12,299 bases of DNA, from NCBI GenBank assembly GCA_024697705.1, contig JAILFF010000160.1:1-12299 (forward strand), given 5' to 3'. Origin of the DNA: Ruminococcus sp. (GTDB lineage Bacteria > Bacillota > Clostridia > Oscillospirales > Ruminococcaceae). Positions 1 to 7,457 of the stretch are shown one piece after another. The notes beneath the pieces were generated by a model. It searched no databases. It had not been told where the DNA came from and was given only the letters and a program-made list of their open reading frames with translations. The position numbers and the translations under genes were made by a program. Each line of letters opens with the position of its first letter. Position 1 is the first letter of the stretch.

Positions 1-84
1 ATAGAGCGTCAGCACTCTCCTACTTAATAGGTAGGGATTGTCTGCTCGTTTGTGAATTTCTGTGTGAAATAACGGAAGACTTTA

Positions 85-120
85 GCGAAGCGGGGAAATA
101 CTCCGATTTCCCTGCTTTGC
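85..120. repeat. Long near-perfect inverted repeat (hairpin)
   Basis: The left arm at 85-99 (GCGAAGCGGGGAAAT) and right arm at 106-120 (ATTTCCCTGCTTTGC) form a 15-bp stem with two G-U wobbles on the + strand and a 6-nt loop. Weaker pairing (GAAGAC with GTCTTTC) may extend it outward to about 74-129. There is no U-run on either side, so it does not look like an intrinsic terminator. It could be a REP-like element or an RNA processing or stability hairpin. Confidence 0.65.
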
Positions 121-129
121 CTGTCTTTC

Positions 130-169
130 AGGGAAGAAGAAACTATATATATATAAGGGTTTCTTCCCT
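130..169. repeat. Inverted repeat enclosing a (TA)6 run
   Basis: The arm at 131-143 (GGGAAGAAGAAAC) pairs with 159-168 (GTTTCTTCCC) with a 3-nt bulge. The loop contains TATATATATATA at 144-155. It lies just beyond the 85-120 hairpin. Function unknown; it is probably part of the same intergenic repeat unit. Confidence 0.5.
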
Positions 170-206
170 TTGTTCCATTTTCTTCCAATCGGACCATGCC
201 GCGCCG

Positions 207-246
207 ACAAATATCTTTTATCTATTATCTTTTATCTTTTATCTGT
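207..246 (-). repeat. 7-bp tandem repeat tract (AGATAAA type) overlapping the plsX stop
   Basis: Read on the minus strand this is a run of AGATAAA/AGATAAT heptamers ending in ATATTTGT. The plsX stop codon TAA (241-239) lies inside the first AGATAA. A second copy at 9676-9701 shares the same ends and is 14 bp (two heptamers) shorter. The location directly at a gene 3' end is repeated in both copies. Confidence 0.7.
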
Positions 247-1237
247 TTTTCATCTCCGCGAGCGCCTCCGTAATGGTGTCGATAACGCCCGTTTCGGTGA
301 AGAGCTTCGCCTGGCGCACCGCGTTGTAGAAAGCCTTCGCGTCGGAGCTGCCGTGCGCCTTTATGACGGGCTTAAGCGTGCCTAAGAGCGGCGCTCCGCC
401 GTACTCGCTGTAATCGACCTTCTTCTTGAACTCCTTGACGGAGGGCATTATCATGAGAGCCGCCATTTTGTTTTTCACGCCCGATGTGAGTATGCTCTTA
501 AGCTCATTCGAGAAGAACTTGCCCATGCCTTCGTAGAGTTTCAGCATGATGTTCCCCGTGAAGCCGTCAGCCACTACCACGTCAGCGTCGCCGAGCGGCA
601 CCTGACGCGCCTCGATATTACCGATGAAGTTCACGGGAGCCGCCACGAGCTGCTTGTAGGTCTCGATTTCAAGCTCTCTGCCCTTCGATTCTTCGCTGCC
701 GATATTGGCAAGCGCCACGCGGGGAGTATCGACTTTCAGTATCTTGTTCATGTAGGCGCTGCCCATTATGCCGAACTGCACGAGCATTTCGGGACGGCAT
801 TCGGCATTGGCGCCGCTGTCGAGAAGCATCGTCGGAGCGCCCGCCGTCGGCAGAACAGTAGCCAAGGCGGGGCGCTTTATGCCCTTGATACGCTTGACTA
901 TCATCGAAGCGCCGACCACCAGAGCGCCGGTAGACCCCGCAGAGAGAAATGCGTCTCCCTCGCCGTCAGAGAGCATTTTCATACCCACCGCCATAGAGCA
1001 GTCCTTCCTGCCCTTGACTATCTCGGTAGGCTCCTCGCACACGTCAATGACCGTCGGCGCGTGGCGAATCATCAGCCCCTCGATATCGAGCCCGTTGTCC
1101 TTGGCACATTCGCGTATCTTCTGTTCGTCGCCGACAAGCGTGATGTCAACGCCGAAATCGTTCTTAGCGTCGATAGCGCCCTTTATGACTTCGAGAGGCG
1201 CGTTGTCCCCGCCGAATGCGTCTATTACTATGTTCAT
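239..1237 (-). CDS. plsX: Phosphate acyltransferase PlsX
   Basis: PlsX converts acyl-ACP and phosphate to acyl-phosphate, the acyl donor for the membrane enzyme PlsY in phosphatidic acid synthesis; it is a peripheral enzyme at the inner face of the membrane. The 332 residues match the family's usual length. Recognisable family motifs in order are IDAFGGDNAP near residue 5 (family usually AMGGD), LSAGSTGAL at 98-106 (family usually AGNTGA), DSGANAECRPE at 140-150, NIGSEESKG at 178-186, VVADGFTGN at 221-229, YGGAPLLG at 279-286 and AHGSSDA near 294. The ATG start at 1237 follows GGAGG with good spacing and overlaps the stop of the upstream membrane-protein gene by 4 bases (ATGA), so translation is probably coupled. 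The stop codon lies in a heptamer repeat tract. Identification is firm. Confidence 0.97.
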   Translation of the reverse strand: MNIVIDAFGGDNAPLEVIKGAIDAKNDFGVDITLVGDEQKIRECAKDNGLDIEGLMIRHAPTVIDVCEEPTEIVKGRKDCSMAVGMKMLSDGEGDAFLSAGSTGALVVGASMIVKRIKGIKRPALATVLPTAGAPTMLLDSGANAECRPEMLVQFGIMGSAYMNKILKVDTPRVALANIGSEESKGRELEIETYKQLVAAPVNFIGNIEARQVPLGDADVVVADGFTGNIMLKLYEGMGKFFSNELKSILTSGVKNKMAALMIMPSVKEFKKKVDYSEYGGAPLLGTLKPVIKAHGSSDAKAFYNAVRQAKLFTETGVIDTITEALAEMKNR

Positions 1238-1716
1238 TTCATTTCCTCCGTGTCAAGAGCATTATTATCTTTATCCTGATTTTCGTAACTGTTTGTACGC
1301 TTTTTATTAACGATAGAAATTATCCCGCAGACTATCCACCCGACCGCCGTAATATAGAAAAACCTCTGAAAGCAGGCGGGTATAAGCGAATTGAAAACCA
1401 CAGTATCGAGTACATATCTCTCCCGCAAGCCCGCCGCGCTGTACACGACGAACCCGCCGTAAGCCGCGAAAAACGACAGCAGATTGTGCTGCACAAAGCG
1501 GTAAATGCGCTGTCTGCCCGTGTCCTTTCGTCCGAAATAAACGTACTCCGCAAGGGCAAGCGCCGCCGTTATCAGCAAGGCTATCCCCGCCGCGGGACTG
1601 ACTTCGGTGCTGTACGGCTTATCAAATACAGAGAATATATTTGCGTAGAACATCGCTGCCGTGTTGAGCACCGCCGCAGCCGCCGCGAAGACCCATGTCT
1701 TTACGCCGAACCCCAT
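1234..1716 (-). CDS. Small four-helix membrane protein, function unknown (GtrA-like layout)
   Basis: A 160-residue hydrophobic protein with about four predicted membrane segments by eye (roughly 7-28, 39-62, 73-95 and 118-137), a basic stretch after helix 2 (FGRKDTGRQR) and a charged, polar C-tail. The arrangement of paired helices separated by a basic loop resembles GtrA-family proteins, which are linked to transfer of lipid-linked sugars. No diagnostic residue was recognised, so I leave the function open. It is probably a real gene: it starts one base after the trmFO stop (TGACATG), has AAGGGG upstream, and its stop overlaps the plsX start (ATGA). This tight packing between trmFO and plsX implies co-transcription and translational coupling. 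Confidence 0.8.
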   Translation of the reverse strand: MGFGVKTWVFAAAAAVLNTAAMFYANIFSVFDKPYSTEVSPAAGIALLITAALALAEYVYFGRKDTGRQRIYRFVQHNLLSFFAAYGGFVVYSAAGLRERYVLDTVVFNSLIPACFQRFFYITAVGWIVCGIISIVNKKRTNSYENQDKDNNALDTEEMK

Positions 1717-1717
1717 G

Positions 1718-3040
1718 TCACAGCCCCTTTATAAAGCAGTCGAGGTCGGCAAGCCCCCTAAGAGCAAGCGCCTCGTAGCGCTCCGTTTTGCCTTTTATGC
1801 GGTTTTCGAGCGGCGGCAGAACGCCCATATTGCTGCCCATCGGCTGAAAATCCGTCACGGTCTCGTCGCTGATATAGTTTGCGAGCGCCCCGAGCATAGT
1901 CGTTTCGGGGAGTATCGCGGGCGGCAGATCCTTGACGTCACGCGCCGTATTAAGTCCCGCAAGAATACCGCTCGCCGCCGATTCGATGTAGCCCTCAACG
2001 CCCGTCATCTGCCCCGCAAAGTACAGCTCGGGGCGCTCGCGCATACTGAACCGCGCCGTCATGAGCTTCGGCGAATTGATGAACGTATTGCGGTGCATAA
2101 CGCCGTACCGCAGGAACTCGGCGTTTTCAAGCCCCGGTATCATCGAGAACACGCGCTTCTGCTCGCCGAATTTAAGGTTCGTCTGAAAGCCCACGATGTT
2201 GTACATAGTACCGCCGGCGTTCTCGGCGCGGAGCTGAACCACCGCGTAATACTTCTTATCCGTGACGGGGTGGCGAATACCGACGGGCTTTAAGGGACCG
2301 TAGCGCATGGTGTCAGCGCCGCGCTTGGCAAGAACTTCCACAGGCATACAGCCCTCGTAGACCTTAAAGCCGTCTTTCTCGTTTCCGTCAAACTCGTGGA
2401 GCGGGGCGCTCTCGGCGTGGACAAGCTCCTCGTGAAAGCGCTCGTACTCGTCCTTTTCCATCGGGCAGTTGATGTAATCCGCCTTGCCCCTGCCGTAGCG
2501 CGAGGCGAAGAAAGCCTTGTTCATATCAATACTCTCGAAGCTGACGATAGGCGCCGCCGCGTCGTGGAAGTGGAGATACTCCCCGCCGATAAGCCGCCCG
2601 ATACTGCTTGACAGCGCGTCGGAAGTAAGCGGACCCGTCGCGATTATCACGCGACCGTCGGGTATCTCCGTGACCTCGCGCTCCTCGACAGTGATAAGCG
2701 GGTGAGAGCGTATCCGCGCCGTCACCTCGTCGGAAAAGCGTGTTCTGTCAACGGCAAGAGCACCGCCCGCCGACACCCGCGCACGTTCGGCGCAGAGCAT
2801 GGTCAGCGACCCCAGCCGCCGCATTTCCTCTTTGAGCATACCCGCCGCCGAACCGATACGCTCGGCTTTCAGCGAATTGGAGCAGACAAGCTCCGCAAAG
2901 CCCTTGTACTTGTGAGCGGGGGTGAATTTCGCGGGCTTCATCTCGAAAAGCCGCACGGGTATTCCCGCCTGCGCTAACTGCCACGCGGCTTCACAGCCCG
3001 CAAGCCCCGCGCCTATTACTGTAATATAATTATCTTTCAT
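1718..3040 (-). CDS. trmFO: TrmFO, folate/FAD-dependent tRNA (uracil-54-C5)-methyltransferase
   Basis: TrmFO makes ribothymidine at position 54 of the tRNA T-loop, using methylenetetrahydrofolate as carbon donor and reduced FAD; it is the Gram-positive alternative to SAM-dependent TrmA. The 440-residue product starts with a Rossmann FAD-binding motif (VIGAGLAGCEAA, residues 8-19). The family's catalytic cysteine is seen as C53 in LVCSNSLKAE, and a second one as C231 in EGCMPVEV (C53 and C226 in the Bacillus subtilis enzyme). I chose the ATG at 3040; a TTG two codons further upstream (3046) is also in frame. No Shine-Dalgarno-like sequence precedes either, because a repeat element ends directly at the start codon. 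The order dprA-topA-trmFO is conserved in Bacillota and supports the call. Confidence 0.96.
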   Translation of the reverse strand: MKDNYITVIGAGLAGCEAAWQLAQAGIPVRLFEMKPAKFTPAHKYKGFAELVCSNSLKAERIGSAAGMLKEEMRRLGSLTMLCAERARVSAGGALAVDRTRFSDEVTARIRSHPLITVEEREVTEIPDGRVIIATGPLTSDALSSSIGRLIGGEYLHFHDAAAPIVSFESIDMNKAFFASRYGRGKADYINCPMEKDEYERFHEELVHAESAPLHEFDGNEKDGFKVYEGCMPVEVLAKRGADTMRYGPLKPVGIRHPVTDKKYYAVVQLRAENAGGTMYNIVGFQTNLKFGEQKRVFSMIPGLENAEFLRYGVMHRNTFINSPKLMTARFSMRERPELYFAGQMTGVEGYIESAASGILAGLNTARDVKDLPPAILPETTMLGALANYISDETVTDFQPMGSNMGVLPPLENRIKGKTERYEALALRGLADLDCFIKGL

Positions 3041-3283
3041 TATCAATAGTCAATCAATAGTTAATAGTTAATAGTGATTGCACGAACAAGTTCGTGCCGT
3101 GAATAGTTAAGGAGTCCGCTTCGCGGACGTTGCGCGGCGAACGTGCCGCGCTTGCGTTCGCTTCGCTCCGCATTTACAAAGCAAATTTGAGCAGTGAATT
3201 TTTTTGCGGGGCACAGCCTCCGCATAATACGCGCCGAAGGCGCACATTAACTATACACTATTCACTATTCACTATTAACTTTT
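3041..3283 (-). repeat. Modular palindromic repeat element, copy 1 (between topA and trmFO)
   Basis: A gene-free stretch of about 243 bp bounded by imperfect inverted heptamer tracts: TTAATAG-type units at 3056-3076 and the inverted counterpart TCACTATT-type units at 3248-3279. Inside are several short perfect hairpins: GCACGAA/TTCGTGC (3080-3097), GTCCGC/GCGGAC (3114-3128), GCGCGGC/GCCGCGC (3132-3151) and GCGCC/GGCGC (3231-3243). Read on the minus strand it aligns block by block with the + strand of 9437-9590, so this is a repeat family, not a one-off spacer. It has no open frame long enough for a transposase. It resembles a MITE or a composite REP-type element; which of these is not decided by the sequence alone. 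Confidence 0.8.
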
Positions 3284-3286
3284 AGG

Positions 3287-5374
3287 TCAGTTCTCCGACA
3301 AGTCTTTTTCGTACCCGCAGCCTTCCTTGTGGCAAACGAGCTTGCCGTTCTTGCCGCCCTTGCGGAAGAGCGTACTGCCGCAGGTGGGACATTTGTCCGC
3401 CGTCGGCTCGTCCCATGTCATGAAGCGGCAGTCGGGGTTCTTTTCGCAGCCGAAATACTTCTTGCCTTTCTTCGACTTTTTGATCAGTACCTTTCCGCCG
3501 CAGAACGGACACAGCCCGCCCGTATCATGAACTACGGGCTTGGTGTTGGTACACTCGGGGAAGCCCGTACACGCAAGGAACTTACCGAAGCGCCCGAGCT
3601 TTATCACCATCGGCTTGCCGCAGACCTCGCATATCTGGTCGGTCTCCTCGTCGGGGACTTTTACGCGCTTGCCCTCCATGTCCTTCTCGGCTTTTTCAAG
3701 CTCCTTTTCAAAATCGCCGTAGAATTCCTTTATCGTGTCCTTCCACTGCATTTCGCCGTTTTCCACCTTGTCGAGGTCGCTTTCCATAGTCGCCGTGAAC
3801 TTCACATCGACTATCTTGTTGAAATGCTCGCTCATCAGCTGATTCGTTACCTCGCCCAAGGACGTGGGTTTGAGCTGCTTTCCGTCGCGCTCGACATAGT
3901 TACGCGCCAAAATAGTCGTGATGGTCGGCACGTATGTCGAAGGTCTGCCGATGCCCGTTTCCTCGAACGCCTTTACGAGCGCCGCTTCGGTGTAGCGCGG
4001 GGGCGGCTGAGTGAAATGCTGATTGCCCTCTAAGCTGACAAGGTTTGCTTCCGCGTCCTTTTCTATGCCCGTGAGGTCGTTTTTCGTGTCGCTCTCGTCG
4101 TCCTTCGTTTCCTCGTAAAGCACGGTAAAGCCGTCGAAACGTATCGAATAGCCCGAAGCCTTGAATACGCAGCCGTTAGCCTCGATATCGACCGAGACCG
4201 TGTTCAGCTGACACTTCGCCATCTGGCTTGCCATGAAGCGCTCCCATATCAGCTTGTAGAGCTTGTACTGGTCGCTCGTAACGCCGCTCGCCTTTACCAT
4301 GTCGGGGGTAAGCTCGGGGTGGGTCGGGCGGATAGCTTCGTGAGCGTCCTGCGCGTTGCCCTTGGTCTTGTACTTGTTCGGCTCGTCGGGGATATAATCC
4401 TCGCCGTATTTATTGCGGATATATTCGTAAGCCGCCGCCCGCGCTTCGTCTGAGATACGCTGGCTGTCGGTACGCATATAGGTGATAAGACCCACGGGAC
4501 CCATGTCCTTGATATCAACGCCCTCATACAATTCCTGAGCGACCTTCATGGTGCGCCTTGCCTGAAAAGACAGCCTTTTTGAAGCCTCCTGCTGCAAAGT
4601 TGACGTGGTGAAGGGCGCGGCGGGCGACTTGCGGCGGACGCTCTTCTTCACGTTCGTAACGATAAACTTAGCGCCTTCAAGACGGTTCAGCACGCCGTCG
4701 GTCTGCTCCTTTGAACCGAGCTCTGCCTTCTTGCCGTCAACGGTCTCAAGCTTTGCCGAAAAGGGCTTCTTCATGGCGGCGGTCTTGAACTGCGCGTCCA
4801 CCGACCAGTATTCGGTAGAAACGAACTTTCGTATCTCTTCTTCGCGGTCGCAGATCATCTTTACCGCGACGGACTGAACTCTTCCCGCCGACAGACCGCG
4901 CCTAATCTTCCTCCACAGGAACGGCGAGAGCTTGTAGCCCACGATACGGTCGAGCACACGCCTTGCCTGCTGCGCGTCAACGAGGTTCATGTCTATTTGC
5001 CGCGGAGCGCTCATGCCCGCCTTTATTCCCGAAGCGGTAAGCTCGCGGAAGGTCACGCGGTTCTTGTCGTTTAAGTCAAGCTTAAGTATCTGCGCCAAGT
5101 GCCACGAGATAGCCTCTCCCTCGCGGTCGGGGTCTCCCGCGAGATAAACGTGGTCGCACTTCTTGGCGAGCTTGGTTATCTCTTTGATCGTGGTCTCTTT
5201 ATCCTTGATATTTATATAATGCGGCTCAAAGTCGTTTTCGATATCAACGCCGAGCTTCGACTTCGGCAGGTCGCGCAGATGACCCTTTGAAGCCACTACC
5301 TCATAATTACCGCTCAGGTATCTTTTTATCGTCTTCACCTTTGTAGGAGACTCAACTATAATAAGATCGGACAA
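3287..5374 (-). CDS. topA: DNA topoisomerase I (type IA)
   Basis: TopA relaxes negative supercoils by transient cleavage of one strand through a tyrosine-DNA linkage. The 695-residue product (counted from the TTG) has an N-terminal TOPRIM domain (IIVESPTK with E8; GDPDREGE with D81, D83, E85). The active-site tyrosine is Y299 in LITYMRTDS. Three C-terminal zinc ribbons with four cysteines each lie at about 582-608, 622-649 and 662-686. I chose TTG at 5374 because GGAGGG lies 6 bases before it and the product then begins MSDLIIVESP as in relatives. A GTG at 5422 would add 16 lysine/asparagine-rich residues, but has no ribosome binding site and would place that strong GGAGGG inside the coding region. 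It lies 62 bases after dprA, probably in one transcript with it. Confidence 0.97.
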   Translation of the reverse strand: MSDLIIVESPTKVKTIKRYLSGNYEVVASKGHLRDLPKSKLGVDIENDFEPHYINIKDKETTIKEITKLAKKCDHVYLAGDPDREGEAISWHLAQILKLDLNDKNRVTFRELTASGIKAGMSAPRQIDMNLVDAQQARRVLDRIVGYKLSPFLWRKIRRGLSAGRVQSVAVKMICDREEEIRKFVSTEYWSVDAQFKTAAMKKPFSAKLETVDGKKAELGSKEQTDGVLNRLEGAKFIVTNVKKSVRRKSPAAPFTTSTLQQEASKRLSFQARRTMKVAQELYEGVDIKDMGPVGLITYMRTDSQRISDEARAAAYEYIRNKYGEDYIPDEPNKYKTKGNAQDAHEAIRPTHPELTPDMVKASGVTSDQYKLYKLIWERFMASQMAKCQLNTVSVDIEANGCVFKASGYSIRFDGFTVLYEETKDDESDTKNDLTGIEKDAEANLVSLEGNQHFTQPPPRYTEAALVKAFEETGIGRPSTYVPTITTILARNYVERDGKQLKPTSLGEVTNQLMSEHFNKIVDVKFTATMESDLDKVENGEMQWKDTIKEFYGDFEKELEKAEKDMEGKRVKVPDEETDQICEVCGKPMVIKLGRFGKFLACTGFPECTNTKPVVHDTGGLCPFCGGKVLIKKSKKGKKYFGCEKNPDCRFMTWDEPTADKCPTCGSTLFRKGGKNGKLVCHKEGCGYEKDLSEN

Positions 5375-5436
5375 ATTATTCCCTCCGTTATTCTCTTTTT
5401 TCTTTTTCAATTCTTTCCTCACATGACGTCATACCG

Positions 5437-6657
5437 TCAAGCCCTTGCATAGCGCTTTCCCGAAAGCTCCGTGATGCAGCCCTCGATCATCAGCTCGGTG
5501 AGTATCTGCACGAGCTCGGGGATACCCATTTCCAGCTCCTCCGAGAGCCTGTTTATGTGTATCGGCGTATCGCTCTTGTCAAACAGCTCCCACAGCCTTT
5601 TCTGTTCCTCCGAAAAGCCGCTTATATCTATTGTAGCAGACATTTCCGATTTATGCAAGCCCTCACTGACATTTTTTTGCTCATTTTTTGTAATTGTCTG
5701 CCGCGCTGTCACCTTTTTTGCCGTTTTTGCCGACTTTTCCGCCGCGGAAACGGCTGTCTGAGGTACGGTCTGCTCCGCCGCCCTTCCGCCGAGCGCCGCC
5801 ATCACATCGTCAGCCGAATATACCGGCAGCGCACCGCTCCGCAGCAGATCGCGCTGACCGAAGAACCTGCCGTCGTAGATATCGGCGGGCGGCACCGACA
5901 GCACAGGCTTGTTCATCGACCGCGCTGTCTCCGCGTTGTTAAGCCCCCTGCTGTCCGAACGGCACTCGATGAACACCACTGCCCGAGCCAGTCCGCACAA
6001 TATGCGGTTGCGGCGCTCGAACGGTATCCTGCCGTACTCCGCAAAGCCCGAAAACTCGGAGAGCACCGCACCGCTTGCGGCTATCTTCGCCGTCTGCTCG
6101 GGCGCGTACCGATCGCTGAAAATACCTCTGCCGAGCACCGCCGCAGCCATTCCATTTTCGGAAGCCGACTCGCCCGCTACGGCGTCGATGCCGTTTTCGA
6201 GCCCCGTGACGATGGTAACGCCGCGCTCCGCAAGCTCCCCCGCAAGGCGCTCGGCTGTCCTTACCGAGCCTGCCGTCGGCGTGCGCGTGCCGACCATCAG
6301 CACCGCGGGGCGCTCCTTCGACAGCGCCGACGTATCGCCGCGAACGTAAAGAATGATCGGCGGGTCGGAGATCCTGCGCAGTCCCGCAGGATATTCCGTA
6401 CTTCGGTAGGTCAGGACGTTCACGCCCTCCTGTCTGCATCGGTCGAGCAGTTCAGCCGCTGCCGAAAACGGCATCTCACACTTTTTCCTCTGAGCTTCGG
6501 TCAGACTGCCGTCGAGCCTTCCCTCCGCAAGCTCCATCGCAAAGCCGCTCACGCGCTCGTAGCCGCGGCAGAGCTTCCAGAACGAGGACACCCCCGCCCC
6601 GAAGAGCAAACTCAGCCATATCCAGTAAACGCGGCGATCGTCAAAGTTCTCTGTCAC
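5437..6657 (-). CDS. dprA: DprA/Smf family DNA-processing protein
   Basis: DprA binds incoming single-stranded DNA and loads RecA during natural transformation; homologues occur in many bacteria not known to be competent. The 406 residues show an N-terminal helical region with a hydrophobic start, and the central Rossmann-like domain from about residue 117 (VLMVGTRTPTAGS; TGLENGIDAVA; FERRNRILCGLA near 213-224). An Ala/Lys-rich linker (about 290-340) follows, then a C-terminal winged-helix-like segment (about 345-406). Several family positions are changed: SGLARGID is TGLENGID, the following histidine is missing, and the usual SGSL-type loop reads DSRGLNNAE. The GTG start at 6657 follows GGGAG at about 10 bases and overlaps the upstream methyltransferase gene by 17 bases. 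The family call is firm; full activity is less certain. Confidence 0.93.
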   Translation of the reverse strand: MTENFDDRRVYWIWLSLLFGAGVSSFWKLCRGYERVSGFAMELAEGRLDGSLTEAQRKKCEMPFSAAAELLDRCRQEGVNVLTYRSTEYPAGLRRISDPPIILYVRGDTSALSKERPAVLMVGTRTPTAGSVRTAERLAGELAERGVTIVTGLENGIDAVAGESASENGMAAAVLGRGIFSDRYAPEQTAKIAASGAVLSEFSGFAEYGRIPFERRNRILCGLARAVVFIECRSDSRGLNNAETARSMNKPVLSVPPADIYDGRFFGQRDLLRSGALPVYSADDVMAALGGRAAEQTVPQTAVSAAEKSAKTAKKVTARQTITKNEQKNVSEGLHKSEMSATIDISGFSEEQKRLWELFDKSDTPIHINRLSEELEMGIPELVQILTELMIEGCITELSGKRYARA

Positions 6658-7438
6658 GTCCGCTCATCTCCCATACAAGAATAGTCCCCGCGATAGCGGC
6701 GTTAAGCGATTCGGTGCTGCCGCGCATTTTTATCGTGACCCTTTCGCGGCAAAGCGTGGCGGTCTCTTCGGGCAGCCCTCTTCCCTCGTTGCCGATAACT
6801 ACGGCGCAGCCGCCCGAGAAATCCGTCTCGGAAACGCTCTGCCCGTCCCTCACGACGGCGGCGAGGGTCTTTATCCCGCTTTTATCAAGCACCGCCAGCA
6901 CGCGGCTAACGTCCTTTTCGATGTAGATATTGACTTTTGTCAGGCTCCCCATGCAGGAGCGCACGGTCTTCGGGTTGTAGAGATCGGCGCAGTTCCCGCT
7001 AAGAATAACTCCCGAAAGCCCCACGGCGGCGGCAGTCCTTATCATCGTGCCGAGATTTCCGGGGTCTTGCAGCTCGTCGAGAACAAGGTATTTCCCGATA
7101 GGGAGCGTGTCTTCAAGCGGCAGGTCGAGCTTTTTCACGACCGCGAACACGCCCTGAGTGCTGCCCGTATCGGACATTTTGTCCGCCACCTCGTCGGTTA
7201 CGGTAAAGCGCCTGTCCTCGGGGATAAGCGAAAGCCGTCCCGTATCGAGCAGCCCCGCATATTTTTCGAGTGCCGCTTCGGTGCAGAAAAGCGCCGAAAT
7301 ATCGGCTTCGCCCGCGATATCGACTATCCCGCGCATACCCTCCGCGACGAAAAGCCCCTGTTCGGTGCGGGCTTTTCGGCTTTCGGCGAGCTTGCGGTAC
7401 TGTTTTATTTTCAGATTGTCCTTACTTGTTATCAGCAT
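6641..7438 (-). CDS. TrmH/SpoU-family RNA 2'-O-methyltransferase
   Basis: A SAM-dependent SPOUT (trefoil-knot) enzyme that methylates ribose 2'-OH in rRNA or tRNA. In the 265-residue product an N-terminal substrate-binding domain (1 to about 105, with KIKQYRKL and LFVAEG) precedes the catalytic domain. That domain carries all three family motifs: LDELQDPGNLGTMIRTA (119-135), VVIGNEGRGL (213-222) and STESLNAAIAG (241-251). It resembles RlmB/YsgA-type proteins, often found near rplT in Clostridia, but the target nucleotide cannot be read from the sequence, so no symbol is given. I chose ATG at 7438, which sits 8 bases after GGAGG; the GTG at 7447 lies inside that ribosome binding site. It is 19 bases after the GNAT gene and overlaps dprA, so it is probably part of their operon. 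Confidence 0.95.
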   Translation of the reverse strand: MLITSKDNLKIKQYRKLAESRKARTEQGLFVAEGMRGIVDIAGEADISALFCTEAALEKYAGLLDTGRLSLIPEDRRFTVTDEVADKMSDTGSTQGVFAVVKKLDLPLEDTLPIGKYLVLDELQDPGNLGTMIRTAAAVGLSGVILSGNCADLYNPKTVRSCMGSLTKVNIYIEKDVSRVLAVLDKSGIKTLAAVVRDGQSVSETDFSGGCAVVIGNEGRGLPEETATLCRERVTIKMRGSTESLNAAIAGTILVWEMSGRDREL

Positions 7439-7457
7439 TTTCGGCACCTCCCGCGCT

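Larger units (their letters stand above)
1..238. other. Gene-free region downstream of plsX with inverted repeats
   Basis: No convincing coding region on either strand. The short open frames here lack a plausible ribosome binding site and any recognisable protein. The stretch is rich in inverted repeats: a small one at 19-35 (CCTAC/GTAGG), a long one at 85-120, and another at 130-169 around a (TA)6 run. It ends in a 7-bp repeat tract that runs into the plsX stop codon. None of the hairpins is followed by a clear U-run on the minus strand, so I cannot name a terminator for the plsX transcript. In many Bacillota acpP follows plsX; no acpP is seen in these bases. Confidence 0.6.

Noticed and set aside
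117..385. Short + strand frames at the window start
   Set aside because: They overlap hairpins and the plsX 3' end and have no protein signature.
3041..3283. CRISPR array
   Set aside because: The short repeats are 7-bp units and unlike hairpins without equal spacers; no cas genes.
5557..6684. + strand open frame (375 codons) opposite dprA
   Set aside because: Arg/His-rich low-complexity translation typical of an antisense frame; dprA is secure on the other strand.
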